Positions 32,735 through 45,396 are shown, counted from the first letter of the stretch. The stretch: DNA of 64,000 bases from Lumbricus terrestris (GCA_949752735.1 OX457047.1:5162967-5226966), one strand, 5' to 3'. Program-made: numbers and translations. Notes: a model not told the origin generated them from the sequence alone.

Positions 32735-34230
32735 CTTCTGTCGAAGTTTTTTTCTGCGATAATGACATCGTATTTATAGAGTTTTCTCTGCTGAAATCAT
32801 TGCCATTTTGGGAAATGATAATGTGAATGAACAACGTTACATATTATGTGCGTATAATTATATTACAGTTTCACTACATTAAAAAGATGTTTAACTTCTG
32901 CAATTAGAATGCCACTGCCACTGTAGTTATCCTATTTTTTTCATTGTTTGACGATATCTTAAGACATGGATGGCTCCATATTTGTATGGCGATCAATGAT
33001 AGTATGTTTTTCAATATTATAAAAGTATCTGGCCCACAATTTTATATAAAAAGACTAAATACTTTAAAAAGGTGATCTCACGCCATTATTAATATCTCGG
33101 TTTGCTGATACTTTAAATTGTTTGTCGACATCTTATAGCTTGCAGTAGGCTACCGCAGACATCCATCCAACTTTGTCCTTTAATTCTGCAATACTGGATG
33201 AATAATACAAATACAAATATAATTACTAATACTTATTTTTATACTTATGCTTATACTAAACCGATAGGCTATGACTTCGACAATGGCAATAAATGCAGAA
33301 ACAAGTGATTGATAAAGTTTGATCACCTTGTGCTTTCAGCTCTCTGAGCTCTAGCGACCGACATGATCCATTTTCTCCATATCTTTCATAGTTAATTTGT
33401 TTCATTGCGGTTTTTTGGCACGATTGACAGGGATGGTTTGCCATTGCCTTCCCCTGGTTTTGCCTGCGTTCGTTCACTTACCCATTACAGGAAATTAAGT
33501 TACTAACGGTCTGCACCACGTGAAGGTGGGCACGGAGGACTTTGGTTCATCAGCTCAGGTCGGTTCAGAGTCTACGATCAACAAGATGCGTCGGTCAGGT
33601 CACCTCCCTGCTTTACTTTATTCAACTAAAGTGGCTGAAGAACCTTAGCAAGGTTTGATAGGAAAGTAATATAAAATAAGCAGACCATTAACTAACACGA
33701 TTAATCAAACAGCAATTTCTGCAATTATAAACTGAGATAATTATGCATTAGATATAATATTTTTTTCTTTTCGTGAGGTTTGCTAATCGATGCGAACGAT
33801 GAGCGACTTTGCCGATATAATTAGACACCTCTTTTAAGAGATATCACTGCCCTACAAAAAATAGCAATTGTATATCGCTGGAAATAATGACTACAATTAT
33901 CTGCTCTAAATATTAAGCGCTGTTTAATTAAAACTGTGAAACACCTTTCAATGTTAAATAGTCTTAAATATACGGCTTATAATTATACGAAGAGTGACTG
34001 ATAAATATACAGATTAGTTTAGTTATTTCTTCATTCGGTGACATTCCCAAACCTAGGGAGACATTAATTTTGGAATAGGAAATTTCGCTATACATCAAGG
34101 ATGTCACGTTTTTTTAAAGTCATTCTTCTAACCGATATTTTATCCAATCTTATATTGCTCTGAATGTCTGCTTTTTAAGAGTGTGTAAGAGTTCTCTGAA
34201 CAATGATGCCAATTCATTCAAGAATTCCTA
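32735..34230. other. Intergenic, no gene seen
   Basis: AT-rich DNA with dispersed GGTGT-type motifs at 33064, 33821 and 33938. Small ORFs are unsupported. Confidence 0.5.
33938..33980 (-). promoter_or_regulatory. Bipartite motif
   Basis: Antisense: TATATT, 19 bp, AAGGTGTTTC. A further core at 33821, same orientation. Confidence 0.5.
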
Positions 34231-34330
34231 TAGCGCAGTGGTGCCCAAGCTTTTCTACTCTAGAGCCACCTTTTCTAAGTTGGGTGACTCGATATTCGCT
34301 TTTTCTTAGTTAACTCTATCGCAGCTAAGT
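34231..34330. repeat. Possible hAT terminus (CAGTGGTGCCCAAGC)
   Basis: Looks like one end of a CAGTGGT...-type hAT element; no partner end or 8-bp duplication found. 43780-43832 carries an unrelated-looking opposite end (TTGAGAACCGCTG). Confidence 0.4.
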
Positions 34331-35021
34331 TGTTTTTCATAAATATAACCATAATTGGTTCATATATAGAAAAACACTTAGAGTCTGTGGAAATATTTAC
34401 ATGTTCTATATCATTTTGTTCGTATTTGATTCCTCAACAATATTCTGTCTTAAAAAATCAGATCAATTTACGTGTTTGCCTTAGAATTAATAATTATATA
34501 AAATATTATTAAAAATAAAAATTAAATTTATAACATTAAAAATTAATTTAAAAAATATATGAACAAAATAAATTGGAATGAACCACTGATAAATGTAGCT
34601 GATTGTATGATAAGCTTGCAGCAAACAGTGAAAGGCTAATAAATTGTGAATTTAATCGAAAAATAATTTTATATTATACCCACTTGGAAGATATGAATCA
34701 ACGCTCACATTGGCAAAATAATAGGTATGCAGAGATGTCGCCGTATTTCTATCCCAAAATTTCCAAATATAGAGAATTATTTCTTTATAGATCCTCTACA
34801 GTTTGCCTTACTGATAAATTTTATGTTTCTAGCTGAGCTGAAAGGCCTAAATAAATAAAAATAACTTTAAAATAATTTTAAAAATAATTTTAACCATTTT
34901 TTTCGAGGGCACGGCCTCTGTTGTCATAGGCCTCCGTCAAATCTGGATCCATCCATCAATTTTAACCATTTTTCTTGTCGCTTTGTTGCATTCATTGCGA
35001 GTGAAGGAGAATTGAACCCAT

Positions 35022-35250
35022 ACTGTGAGGTGGTGTAGTGGTATGTTCGGTGCCTTAGAGGGTTGCGTGTGCTAATCCACCTAACACCGCCATGAAGTGC
35101 CTTCACTCGCAATTGCTAGTGCGCTTCGGCAAGAAACTCCGACGCAGTGTCCACTCTGTTGTCGGGAGCGCCTCTGAGTAGCGAGCATGTTGGGGCGCAG
35201 TAGCAAATGCACAGTAGCAAATGCGCTGTAGCGAATGCGCTGTAGCAAAT
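35022..35250 (+). repeat. tRNA-derived SINE, family 2 tail
   Basis: Head GAGGTGGTGTAGTGGTATG fits a Pol III A box (TGGTGTAGTGG); a core CCTTCACTCGCAATTGCT and tail TCGGGAGCGCCTCTGAGTAG follow. Shortened between head and core. Confidence 0.7.
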
Positions 35251-35934
35251 GCGATATTTAAAATAAACTATCTATGTTTCAGAGCCAGCGTTTGCTTAGG
35301 GCGCTGTGTTCTTCGCTCATATAAATATTACTCAGCGCCAACTATACTCACTTCTGAAAAAGGCATTGCGGCAATTCGCAAATACACGGCTGCACTACGA
35401 CCTAAGATAACTATTTTCAGTTCCAGTCACAAGCCTGGATAATAAAGGAGGACGGTGTCGCTATTGATCAAGCTGAAGATTTTTGCGGAACCTCTTTATG
35501 TCATTTTTCTTTCATTTAAGATTTCCGTTTGGGAAACAATTTTCTAGATCACGCTCACCTGACTAAATGCCTTTTAATGTTTAAGCTATTTTCTGATTTT
35601 TTTAATAGAGCTTCCTTAAAGGTGGGCTACTCAGAAACGCTCCCAACATAAGTGCATCTTATTGGGACAGTTTTGAGATTCTTAAGGAAAAGAAACAAGT
35701 GGTACCTATAAATTCATGGGCACAAAGCGCTTCGTAGCATGGAGGTCAATCTGAACCGATATGCCTCTAAATATCTTAAAGTGCATTGAGATTTACTGGA
35801 GCCTGGTTGGATTATTCCGGGACTATAAAATTATGTTATTACAAGTATAACTAGCTTAGCTCGTCTTCTTTAATCAAGCATGAGGCGGGCCAGATTGATT
35901 TCTTTTGCATTGGATTAATTTTCTTCTTAAAGGA

Positions 35935-36245
35935 ACGTGGGAGATAAAAGGAAAAAATAAGAGAATGATGTTAATATCGCTTTTCGCGTCCAAAATTTAT
36001 ATAGGATTGCTTTGTGTCGATTAAAAGGTGTTTTACGGCGCTTGCCCTTACAACCCTCCAATATTAACACAGTATTCAATGCAAGACAGTAAAACTGTCA
36101 ATCGAGTACTTTAAAAATTACAATGTGCTCACACGAAGCTTCCAGCGATGGCGCTTAAATATCTTGAATGAATTACTCGATCAAGGTACGAACACAGTTA
36201 ACTTTAACCGTCGGACAGTCGGACATCAGAAATGACCTTGGGCGG
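35935..36245. repeat. Local duplication, copy A
   Basis: Shares CTTTTCGCGTCC, TCGATTAAAAGGTGTTTTA and the run ending ACCGTCGGAC with 36440-36625. Both copies keep a TATA-like hexamer 19 bp before AAGGTGT. Confidence 0.7.
35996..36035 (+). promoter_or_regulatory. Bipartite motif in duplication copy A
   Basis: Sense: TATAGG, 19 bp, AAGGTGTTTTA. Confidence 0.55.
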
Positions 36246-36248
36246 GTT

Positions 36249-36384
36249 CTTCACTAGCAGTTGCTCAGCGCTTAGGCGTGAAACTCCGATTCAGTATCCG
36301 CGCTGTAGTCGAGAAAACCTCTGATTAGGGAGTTTAAAGGGGCACAATAACAAGTGCACACACACGCACACACACACACACACA
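36249..36384 (+). repeat. SINE family 2, 3' half, with (CA)n tail
   Basis: CTTCACTAGCAGTTGCTCAG, GTGAAACTCCGATTCAGTAT, GGGGCACAATAACAAGTGCA and a (CA)n end. Sits between the two local duplicates. Confidence 0.7.
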
Positions 36385-36439
36385 ATACATCCGAACTGTT
36401 AATGTAGGTACACGGTAACCATTGGACTGTAAGAGATTA

Positions 36440-36625
36440 TAAAATCGAAGCTTCCCAGAAGAAAATAACATTTATCACTTTTCGCGTCCCATTTTTATAT
36501 TTGATCGCTTTCCATCGATTAAAAGGTGTTTTAAGACACTAAAGCGCTAGACTATTTTTTTAAATTACTCGTTCAAGTTACGTACACAGTATAACCGTCG
36601 GACGGTAGGACATCGGAAATGATTA
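36440..36625. repeat. Local duplication, copy B
   Basis: Diverged partner of 35935-36245. Confidence 0.7.
36495..36535 (+). promoter_or_regulatory. Bipartite motif in duplication copy B
   Basis: Sense: TATTTG, 19 bp, AAGGTGTTTTAAG. Core kept although the flanks differ from copy A. Confidence 0.55.
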
Positions 36626-37184
36626 ATACCATAAATTGTTAAATAACATAGCATACTTTGAATCCGATTTTCTTAGACGGCGTGCGTATACCGCCTTCAA
36701 ATAAATAAAACAATAACAATTCATGCCATTGGGCGATTCGTAATCATACCTCGATTCACATAAGTAAGTAAGTAAGTAAGTAAGCTTATTCACTCAACCA
36801 AAACGCAATCAATGGGTAGAAGATCACAAACCACAGAGTCAAGTAGACACACAGGCAGAGTCGGGTGACGCTTAGAGTTGAAATGGCGAGAAATGGGAGC
36901 GAATGGGATGGGGTGAAGATAGGATTTGCGACGATCAATGACGAAATGTGATCTCACATCATACATCCGAAAAATGTTTAGCTTAAATAACGCAATTGTG
37001 TACTATGGTCTTTAAAAGAAAGAGAACTATATCTAAGGTAACACCCAGATCGCGAACGGTCGAGGAGATGGTGTAGTGAGGAAATAATTCAGAGAGGAGA
37101 ATAGAATCAATTTTAGAAAAGGTGAAATAATATTCCTAGTCATTTGCTGAAGGTTATGCATACAATGGATCTCTTACGACTGGC

Positions 37185-37360
37185 ATGGGCGGAGTTTGGT
37201 TTCCGTTCTTGGAGGGGCTAACTTATGAGTCCGCGACTTCTTGGGGGGCTAGGCCCGGGAAAAGATACCGTTTACACGGTAAAAAAACTGAACCTGGGTA
37301 TTCTTGTAGGGGGAGGGCTTAGCCCTCCATAGCTCCTGATAAACTCCGCCAATGACGATT
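37185..37360. mobile_element. MITE with GGGCGGAGTTT ends
   Basis: Starts CATGGGCGGAGTTTGG and ends ATAAACTCCGCCAATG; contains TTGGGGGGCTAGG and AGGGCTTAGCCCTCC. Partial copies at 23985-24110, 46165-46205 and 48610-48680. Confidence 0.65.
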
Positions 37361-37547
37361 GGGTAAGCCTTGTAATGTAATGTAATGTAAATCTTCGAGA
37401 ATTTCTCAGCTCCCAAAAAAGCCACGTCAGCTTTTCACCGGCGCTATACTAAATCAAGTCCGCAATAACAAGAGTTGCCTTTTTTGTTCCAGTGTCGGGT
37501 CAAAATCCGGGGAGGTCAAGCCTAGAATACCTTTTAAACGTTCTCAA

Positions 37548-38300
37548 TCGATGCTTTACAAGAGTTAGACGTAATGCATAATAAAGCTATTCTGTGGATC
37601 TTAAATACGGATGATCAAATAAATAATGAATTTGCAATATTTTCAGATTCATTAAGTGTTCTAACATCTATTAAATCAGGATATTCTAACTCCAGACCCC
37701 ATTTATTTAATGAGTTAATGAAACAGATAAATTGTTTGGATAATAATAGACTAACTATAATTTGGATTCCGAGTCATGTGGATCTAATAGGTAATGATAG
37801 AGCAGATAACTTAGCTAAAGAGGCACTAGACTTAGATAGAATAAACTCTACTAATTACTTAGAATTAGAAGAAATGTACAGCTTGATTAAACCTTTCATA
37901 ATAAATAAATGGCAGATACAATACGATTTGGAAAAGAAAGGAAAAATGTATAAAACTATTTGCCCAACCGTTAACAATAACCTTAAATTTATCGATCCAG
38001 ATAGGCAAAAGGAGGTACAGATTGGTAGACTGAGGTTAGGTGTAGCTAATACAAATAAAAAGTTATATATAATGGGAAAACATCCCACTGGATTCTGTGA
38101 CAGCTGTCAGACGGCAGGTGATATAGAGCATTTACTGTTAGCATGTAATCAAAATAATATAGCCACTGTGTTAAAGAATGCCTGCAATATGTATAAATTG
38201 GAATTTAATTTGAAATCTGACTAGATGTTGGATGCATACAAGGCACTGTGTATCGACTGGTAAAAGAATTAATCATGAGCCATTTTGGGAACATTGCCGT
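37548..38300 (+). pseudogene. LINE fragment: RNase H domain and C-terminal zinc motif
   Basis: Open reading of about 225 codons. FAIFSDSLSVLTSIKSGYSN, LTIIWIPSHVDLIGNDRADN (RNase H catalytic region) and GRLRLGVANTNKKLY, then GFCDSCQ...IEHLLLACN, a CCHC-type motif. It would degrade RNA in the hybrid after reverse transcription. The 5' part is absent and the frame breaks at about 38224, so it is a dead fragment. Same family as 48845-49545 and 50345-50660. Confidence 0.88.
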
Positions 38301-39960
38301 CATGAAATGCGGTCATACAAATTCCGGAAGGAAAGAAAAGAGAAATATACAAACAGAAGCTGCTGAACAGTTAAACAAAAGTGAACTAAAATACATTGAA
38401 AACTTTAAAGACGTCATCAGCTTTTGTAGTTATATGATGTCGTTAAAATTGTATAATATTACACGATCCAAAAACGAAATAAAATCGACGAGATTGCTTG
38501 TAACTGCAACAAAATGGTCTTTGAAGAGCGTTTATAAAATTAATACTCGTACGAAACCTGTACACTAATCGTTGTCAATAGTCGGTCACAAATTGATAAC
38601 ACGTGGACACAATTAATCGAATATTTTCAATCGCGTTGCGGTTTGGTTGTCAAGATGAGGAGGAGCACTTGTTGAGGAGAAGAGATCTGGGGCGCAAATG
38701 TTCGAGACACCCAGAAATATCATCAGCGAACGATTCCTGCATTCGAATCGATAGCAAAATTTCTATTATTGGAATTAAATAGTGTGCAATTTTTTGGAGA
38801 AGACTCTCATTAAGGTGGGTGCAGCACACGGCCCGCAGTTTTTTGAGTGATGACATGACATATTTGCTTAGCGAGAATGCTGCAACATTAGTAAAAAAAA
38901 GTCATCGTCGACCGAAGTTTGCGAAGGTCAGCAGCGGCTCCAGCTATACAATTTCAGCAGGTCGTGTCAGAGATAATTATTATTATTATTATTATTATTA
39001 CATAAATTTATTACGCGCGCAAGGTCACACCAAAGTGTGAATCTGAGGCGCGGGAACACCAGGTCGAAGAAATGAAGCGTTAAATTAAACTGGGCAATGC
39101 CTCAAATGACCTTCCGTTACCTATGGTGGCGCCGCCACTGGTCAAGGTTTTCCATTGCTGGGTTGCATCATTGCTGAGGAATGTATACGAAGTTGAGCTT
39201 AAAACTCGATTCTGTCGAGCACCACCTAGAGTTGTCCAATGTCCGTAATAACGCTTAGAATCATAATAATAGAAAGAAGTAACCACATTAGAAAGGTGTG
39301 TAACACACCGCTTTCCATGGAAATGCATTTCCAACTTGTTTTATTTAATCGCAGTAGTAACTGTTATTTCACATAAATTGACGTTCTAGCTTTTAAAACG
39401 CTACGAATCGAAATTTAAAATTGAACATTATGTGTTTGTTGTGCAGATGTGAAATTTCCATGGCTTTAAATTTGGTTCAATCGACTTTTTTAATCTGCAT
39501 AAGATGCTTTGCTTGCACTTCGATTCTGCGAAACGACTTAAATCAGCAATAAGCGTTTTGTCATCCGTCACTGAAACGTGTCTGTCATTTAACAGATTAT
39601 TATCGCGGATGCTTTTTTCTTCGGATAACTTTTAGCATGTTCCTTTTCTAAAGCAGTGACGGCTTTTGCAACAACTCTAGGCTAATGTACAGTGTTTAAA
39701 CTATTCCCTCTCTTCTGGGTACAGGTTTTTTTGGGTGGAGCAGGGCAATCACATTTTGTTTGAATTTCCACATTGCAATTGTAGCATTTTAAGCTGTCAG
39801 GGCAACAACCGAAAGCTAATGTATTTACTTAAGAACATGAATAAAATGTTCCGATGGTCGACCCCTCGAGATCTCTGGTTTATTGCCATTTACGTCCATT
39901 AATTTTTTTAAACCGATCCCAATTTATTGGTGGGTTGCTTTCTAAAGGCACTGACTCATC
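38300..39960. other. Intergenic, no gene seen
   Basis: Mostly single-copy looking, one short (TTA)n at 38977-39000 and one GGTGT-type motif at 39291. Confidence 0.5.
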
Positions 39961-40102
39961 AAAAGCTCTAGTGTCACCCTCCTCCTTTCTCCATGCTTGG
40001 GACCGACACGACCACAGCTAAGGAGAAGGTTGTGGCGGTGTTTTACCGGTCTAAGTGACAAATCGAAATATTGAACAATTTAATTATGCATCGTTATTAG
40101 AT

Positions 40103-40142
40103 GGACACCTTTTAATCGCTATTTTACTATTTTATATAGAGG
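40103..40142 (-). promoter_or_regulatory. Bipartite motif
   Basis: Antisense: TATAAA, 19 bp, AAGGTGTCC. An oppositely oriented core follows at 40211. Confidence 0.55.
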
Positions 40143-40344
40143 TGGAAGTTGCCAAGTCAAACATGATGCCACTGTCGTTACTCTTATAATAATTAGGTTG
40201 GGAGATTCAGTTTAAAAGGTGTAGAAGGCGACTGGGTCGATACTCACTATAATATTATTTAAGTCACGGGAATATAATTGTCTAACGACCTCAAGTGAAA
40301 GTCATAATGGTTTTTAAAACATATCCTATGTTTCGCGTCGTTTA

Positions 40345-40452
40345 ACTCCGCCACTGCTTGCACTCTGCCAGTGCCAGTCCCAAGCCTGGGTAAGGGAGGA
40401 GGGCGTCGCTAATGGTCATTGTTACCACACAGTGACGTTAAACTGCAACACT
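40345..40452 (+). repeat. SINE tail family 1
   Basis: Good match: CTCTGCCAGTGCCAGTCCCA, GGAGGAGGGCGTCGCTAATG, ending TTAAACTGCAACACTACTAC. Confidence 0.85.
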
Positions 40453-40460
40453 ACTACTGC

Positions 40461-40643
40461 GTCGGATGCAGTGGTGTAGTGGGGCGGGGACGCGGGGGGA
40501 CGCCGTCCCCCCACTTTTTGCAAAATTCTTGCAAGATTGCACTTTTTGCTACAGTTTCTACTTCAATTTTCCAGGCGTCCCCCCACTTCAATTTCCAGGC
40601 GTCCCCCCACTTCATTTTTTAGGACTACACCACTGGTCGGATG
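40461..40643. mobile_element. hAT-type MITE, 167 bp
   Basis: 8-bp duplication GTCGGATG at 40461-40468 and 40636-40643; inverted ends CAGTGGTGTAGT / ACTACACCACTG. Interior contains three copies of GGCGTCCCCCCACTTCA-like units. Confidence 0.88.
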
Positions 40644-40699
40644 ACAGAAAAGAATTGCAATTGAACGAATAGTACTTAGTCCTTCCCGTGCAGGTGGTC

Positions 40700-41800
40700 T
40701 GCGCATTGAGCATTCATCCCATCGCCCTTCGTCAATTCTCCAGCCTCATCCCATGAGAACATTATCCGGTTTGTTCGTCGGATGCAAGCGCACTACAAGG
40801 AAAGAGGGCGTGAGTATGGGGAGGCAAAGATCGTCCGTAATGTGAAAGATCCGAAGTGTCTTTGGTCCACCTTTAACGGCATCCTGGGACGTCATGGATC
40901 TGGTTCACGCTCGAGCACTCCAGCATTCTCTGCCGTTGACTTCGCAGAACATTGTGATAGAAAGCTCAGCTCCGTACGTGCAGCCGCCGTCGGTTCCCCC
41001 CTCAGAAGTCCCCGCTGACAACACATTGCCTAACTACATTGAGGGAGATCTCATCCGTCGAGCTACGTTCCATTATTTGCTCCGAAGTCGTGTGAGCTGG
41101 ACTCTCTGACGGCCAGCCTGAACCAGGATTACGTAGACGACCAACTCCCCTTTCTTACTCTCATCTGCAACCGGTCTCTCTAAGAGGGCGTTCTTCCGGA
41201 CTCACAGAAGAGATCGATCGTCTTCCCTGCTGTGAAACGTGACGTTCTTGACCACAAGGATCCGTCTAACTTTCGCCCGATCTCCAATGTCTTCTTCCTC
41301 TAAAAAAACAATCGAGAAGATTGTGTCGGAACAAATTACCAATTACTTAAGCACTTACAACTTACTTCCGAAATATCAGTCGGGCTTTCGCAGGAGCCAT
41401 TCGACCGAGACGCTGTTGCTCCGCTTGCCAGCTGACTGCTACGGGGCCATGGATGAGGGTGGGTGACCCTATATACTAGCCCTTTTTTTTATTTTAGTGC
41501 AGCATGTGACACCGTTGATCATGAAATTTTAATTAAACGCCTCACTATCTCTTTTGGACTCTCGGGCCATCCACTTGAGAGAATCACATATTTTTTAGCA
41601 AGACGGTCCAGCTGTGTGATTCTGGGAGAAAGTAAGTCACCCTGGACCCCGGCTCCATTTGGTATTTCACACTGCTCTCTATCCTGGCTCCCTTACTTTA
41701 CTTGCTCGAAACTTCCGACATCAGTTCTTTCTTGGTTGAACGATTAACGGAGCATCGTCGTTGTCTTTCCGTCCAATCGCATAACGCCATTCGTTCTAAT
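40700..41800 (+). pseudogene. CR1-like LINE, RT domain remnant
   Basis: Several frames: GEAKIVRNVKDPKCLWSTFN, then FRPISNV, IVSEQITNYLSTYNLLPKYQ, SGFRRSHSTETLLL, then DTVDHEILIKRL and FGLSGHPLERITYFL. These are the RT finger and palm segments before the catalytic YxDD, in order. Frameshifts and stops throughout. Confidence 0.85.
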
Positions 41801-42179
41801 GCTAACGCGGGCACTTCTTCTTCCCTCCTCTTTTGTCCAGGCTTGTGACTGGCACTGACAGAGCGCAACCAGTGGCGGAGATAAAAGTGTTTGAAATGAA
41901 TGAATCAATGAATACAGTGTAAACTACTTAACGACTTCGAAACACTCGATACTGCGTGTGAAGTAGCTTAATTTCGATACCTTTAAATCGTGTATTCCGT
42001 AGATCTAAAGAGAAAAAATTAAGAAAAATTATATTCATCAATGCGCAGAACTCAACAAAAAGGAATTATGTGGATTGATCTAATCCCATACTAATAAGGG
42101 CATCCATGGAAACGACGTATGAGCAGCTTCATATTTCTCGGCCTCGGCATATGACATCGTATGGCTTGTCATACCCTCG

Positions 42180-42395
42180 AGGTCTGTTCTTTCAATCGAA
42201 TGAGTGCAGTGTAAACTCCTTATTATCGACTCTCAACTGAGCTACGGACACCACCCCCCCATCCCATGTCACCATGCGTAGCGGAGCGAAGGAATCTACG
42301 GCCTGGAATGGATAGCAGAGTACACAGAGTTCCATAAGATAGGTCGGAGCTTTGCCTGCTAGGCAATTACACATGAACATTAGAATTTAAAATTC
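42180..42395 (-). pseudogene. CR1-like LINE C-terminal scrap
   Basis: Antisense NCLAGKAPTYLMELC matches the segment after the RT thumb of CR1/L2 elements. No start or end defined. Confidence 0.65.
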
Positions 42396-42570
42396 AACTG
42401 GACAACATCAATTATTGTCAGCTTAATTATTCTTCAATGATCAATTATCAACTGAACTGGCGATAGTAGCAAACATAATTTATATGTTTTCGATTACAAC
42501 TAAATGGTCAGCAGGTGAACCCATCGAAAACGTGGCCCGTGCAAATTTGAGTCCTCATGCGCAACATTGA

Positions 42571-42825
42571 TGGCGCGGTGATGTAGTGACGGTATCGCTG
42601 CCTTGAAGCCGGAAGGTTCTAGTTTCGAATCCACATCAAGCCACTACGTAAGGACCTTGAGCAAGTCCTTCACTCGCAATCGCTCGGGCGCTTCGGCGTG
42701 AACTACGCCACTGGTTGCACTCTGCCAGTGCCAGTCCCAAGCCAGCATAAAGGAGGAGGGCGTCGCTAATGGACTTTGTTACCACACAGTGATGTTAAAC
42801 TGCAACCACTACCACTGTAAGCCTT
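42571..42825 (+). repeat. Full-length tRNA-derived SINE, family 1 tail
   Basis: Head GGCGCGGTGATGTAGTGACG (A box) and GTTTCGAATCC (B box); core GAGCAAGTCCTTCACTCGCA; then the family 1 tail to TTAAACTGCAACCACTACCA. Same head and core as the family 2 SINE at 51882-52097 but a different tail. Confidence 0.85.
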
Positions 42826-42844
42826 AAACACCTCTAAAATGTTA

Positions 42845-44440
42845 GTTACAGATGCTATTTTCATTTGTGAATTCATAAGTTTAATTAACTGTAACGTTAT
42901 AGTTCCACATTCCAATTGACAAGGCTAATTGTGACATTCATAGTGAGTTACCAATTCACTGCATTGTTTTACCATTGTCACGTCTTGCTGTTGGAACTCC
43001 ACAGACACTTTCTTGGTGTCACCAGCTTTGTTCTTTAAAATACTGATCATGATTTCCTTCATAGTTAGGATGTTTAGAAGACCTACCTGAATGGCGCTTC
43101 AGTTTATTTGTTGTGTTTCGTCGATTCGATTGACAAAATATCAATAAAAATAAAACCTTGTTGTTGCTCCATTCATAATCAACAATTAATCAGGAGGGCT
43201 GCTTTAAAATTGATCATTATTCCAGTTCTTCTTTTCCTAACACTCATCACATCTCATCTCCATTGTTTAATTTTTCAATTTCCACACTGCAATGGTCGCA
43301 TAGCTGTTATCTCAAAAACATGTTCTCATAATTTCAGCGCTGAATAGTTTGAAAATTCAATTAAAGTCCCATGCACATTGTTTGATTTTTTTAATTTTGC
43401 ACACGGTACTTATAGCATTTTAGGTTGGGATCTTAAAAATTGCTTATTATGGATAAACAGACGATAACACTGTAGAAATTAATAGGTCTAATAATATTTA
43501 TGAAATATTTATAAAACATTGGGGAATAATATAAGCAGCACGGTCTCCCATCACAAATGTCGGATGCTTTATTTTTCAGAATGATGGTAAAAGTAGAATT
43601 TACATTTGAAAATTGAAATTGCAAAATTGAATAAGCTGCCGCAATGTAACTAATGAATCGCAGCAAAAGTATAAGTAACAATTTATTTTAAGCTGCTATG
43701 GTGTAGTGGATAGCGTTGGAATTGTTCTTGCGTCTGTCACAAATGTCTGAAGGGTCTTTGCAGTCGACCCGTGGCAAATCGTCAGGCGACCCCCGTGGGG
43801 TCACGACCCACAGATTGAGAACCGCTGATCTAAAAGAAATTGATGCCTAGTAGCAATATATCGGTTAAGCCCTCTCTACCGCACTAATAACTGTTCTAAC
43901 TTAACATACATCTTCTTTATCTTTTCGAGCATTCACAGTTCCCTTAAATTTAAAACTCCTTTGTTGTTGTTTTTTCAGATTGTTATCACAATTACCGATC
44001 AAGGCAAGGCAAAGCAATAAGGCTGACTTTCAAAATATTATTAGCCGACAGCAAGCGGCGCAATAAATAGCATTTAATAACTTCGTTTGAAAGGTGTCTA
44101 ATAGACGATGGAGAAACTCATCGCTAGATAATTCCTTCCCAACTTTGAATGATTCTAGCACAGCAGCACTTTTTGGTTAGCAATTTCCATTTTATAAACA
44201 CATATTTCGGCCGCCAGGGATATTGACGCTCACCGTAAGTTTTCCTGTGATTTTTAAAAAATTCCTTTGAATTAAACTAGAATTTAGTAAAACGAAATGG
44301 CATGTATTTTATTTGTAATGACACTTGATTTTTTAAAAAGATCAATTGAGAATTGTCGGACAACAATGAGCAAAAGGAATTAGCTCAATCCAGTGCAACA
44401 AAGTAAACTTATAATTATGCTCCCGTCATCATATTTTAAC
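42845..44440. other. Intergenic, no gene seen
   Basis: AT-rich, small ORFs without support, a hAT-like terminus at 43780-43832 and a GGTGT-type motif at 44088. Confidence 0.5.
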
Positions 44441-44441
44441 T

Positions 44442-44513
44442 GCCGCGCTAAGCAAAAAGACAGTAACTCCTTACAATAACAGTCTGAGTTACTGTCTTTT
44501 TGCTTAGCACGGC
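44442..44513. repeat. Hairpin: 28-bp arms, 16-nt loop
   Basis: Arms 44442-44469 and 44486-44513 are reverse complements with one mismatch, built on GCTAAGCAAAAAGACAGTAA. No target duplication seen. Confidence 0.9.
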
Positions 44514-45355
44514 AACAGAACTAAGCTGCCGAGCTTAATACATAAAAGACCCATTATTGCAACTATATTCATGAAAATCTTAAGCCACTCGTTTTCAGCA
44601 CTGAATTAGCATCGCTTTTTTAAAGATGGCGGCAAAATGCTACCATCACAATGTGGAGACTCAAAAATAAATTATTATAATTGTTAGTCGTTTTTTTAAG
44701 TCTAAGAATATATACTCTCATCATAGTGGAGCAATTTTGTTAAGATAGCAGCTTTAAGTTGCAATTTGGAAAACAAATAATACGGAAGGGTACATCCAAT
44801 TCTCAAACGCCAACTGCTCGGCGCTACTTGCCACTGGGCCAGATGCTTGCCCAACGCCCCCATAAACCTTGATTCATCCAGAGGAGGGGACAAGATTAGA
44901 CTTAAACACTGTTCGCCATGCAACGCGTAGCCTAAAGTTCTGGTTCAATCGTTTACCCTTTATAAGACGGTTAGATTGCACAGAACTTGAGAAACTCTTC
45001 AACTCACACTAAGTGCCTAGTGTCATCGATTGACGTAATGCTTTGCCATCAAATATATCGTAATTCAGATAGGGTCAGACGAACTAGGACAGTAATATAC
45101 AGAACAACGTCTTACGGCTCTCACGGTTGTGATGTACACCATAGACTAAAATTTAATTAGATTGTAACCGCAATCACTGTTGAAAGGATTTTATTCGTAC
45201 TGGTATTAACTGTATTGGACGCTGTAAGATAACGTTAAACGATTCGACAAATAGTCTGAATTGTTGTTGATCTGTTCTGTCGTCTGTTTCATAGCATCTC
45301 GAAGGCCGCCACCAGAGCGCGGGATTGGTTAACAGGCTCTTGAATGAAACTGAAC

Positions 45356-45396
45356 CTTATATAGCATTTTATGAACAAAACTTAATGGTGTCTAAT
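45356..45396 (+). promoter_or_regulatory. Bipartite motif
   Basis: Sense: TATAGC, 19 bp, ATGGTGTCTAATAG. TAGCATTTT after the TATA also recurs at 44071 and 50990. Confidence 0.5.

Noticed and set aside
33340..33640. Possible exon or gene around GGTTTGCCATTGCCTTCCCC
   Set aside because: Only a short phrase recurs (60850 has a similar one); no splice-consistent coding frame.
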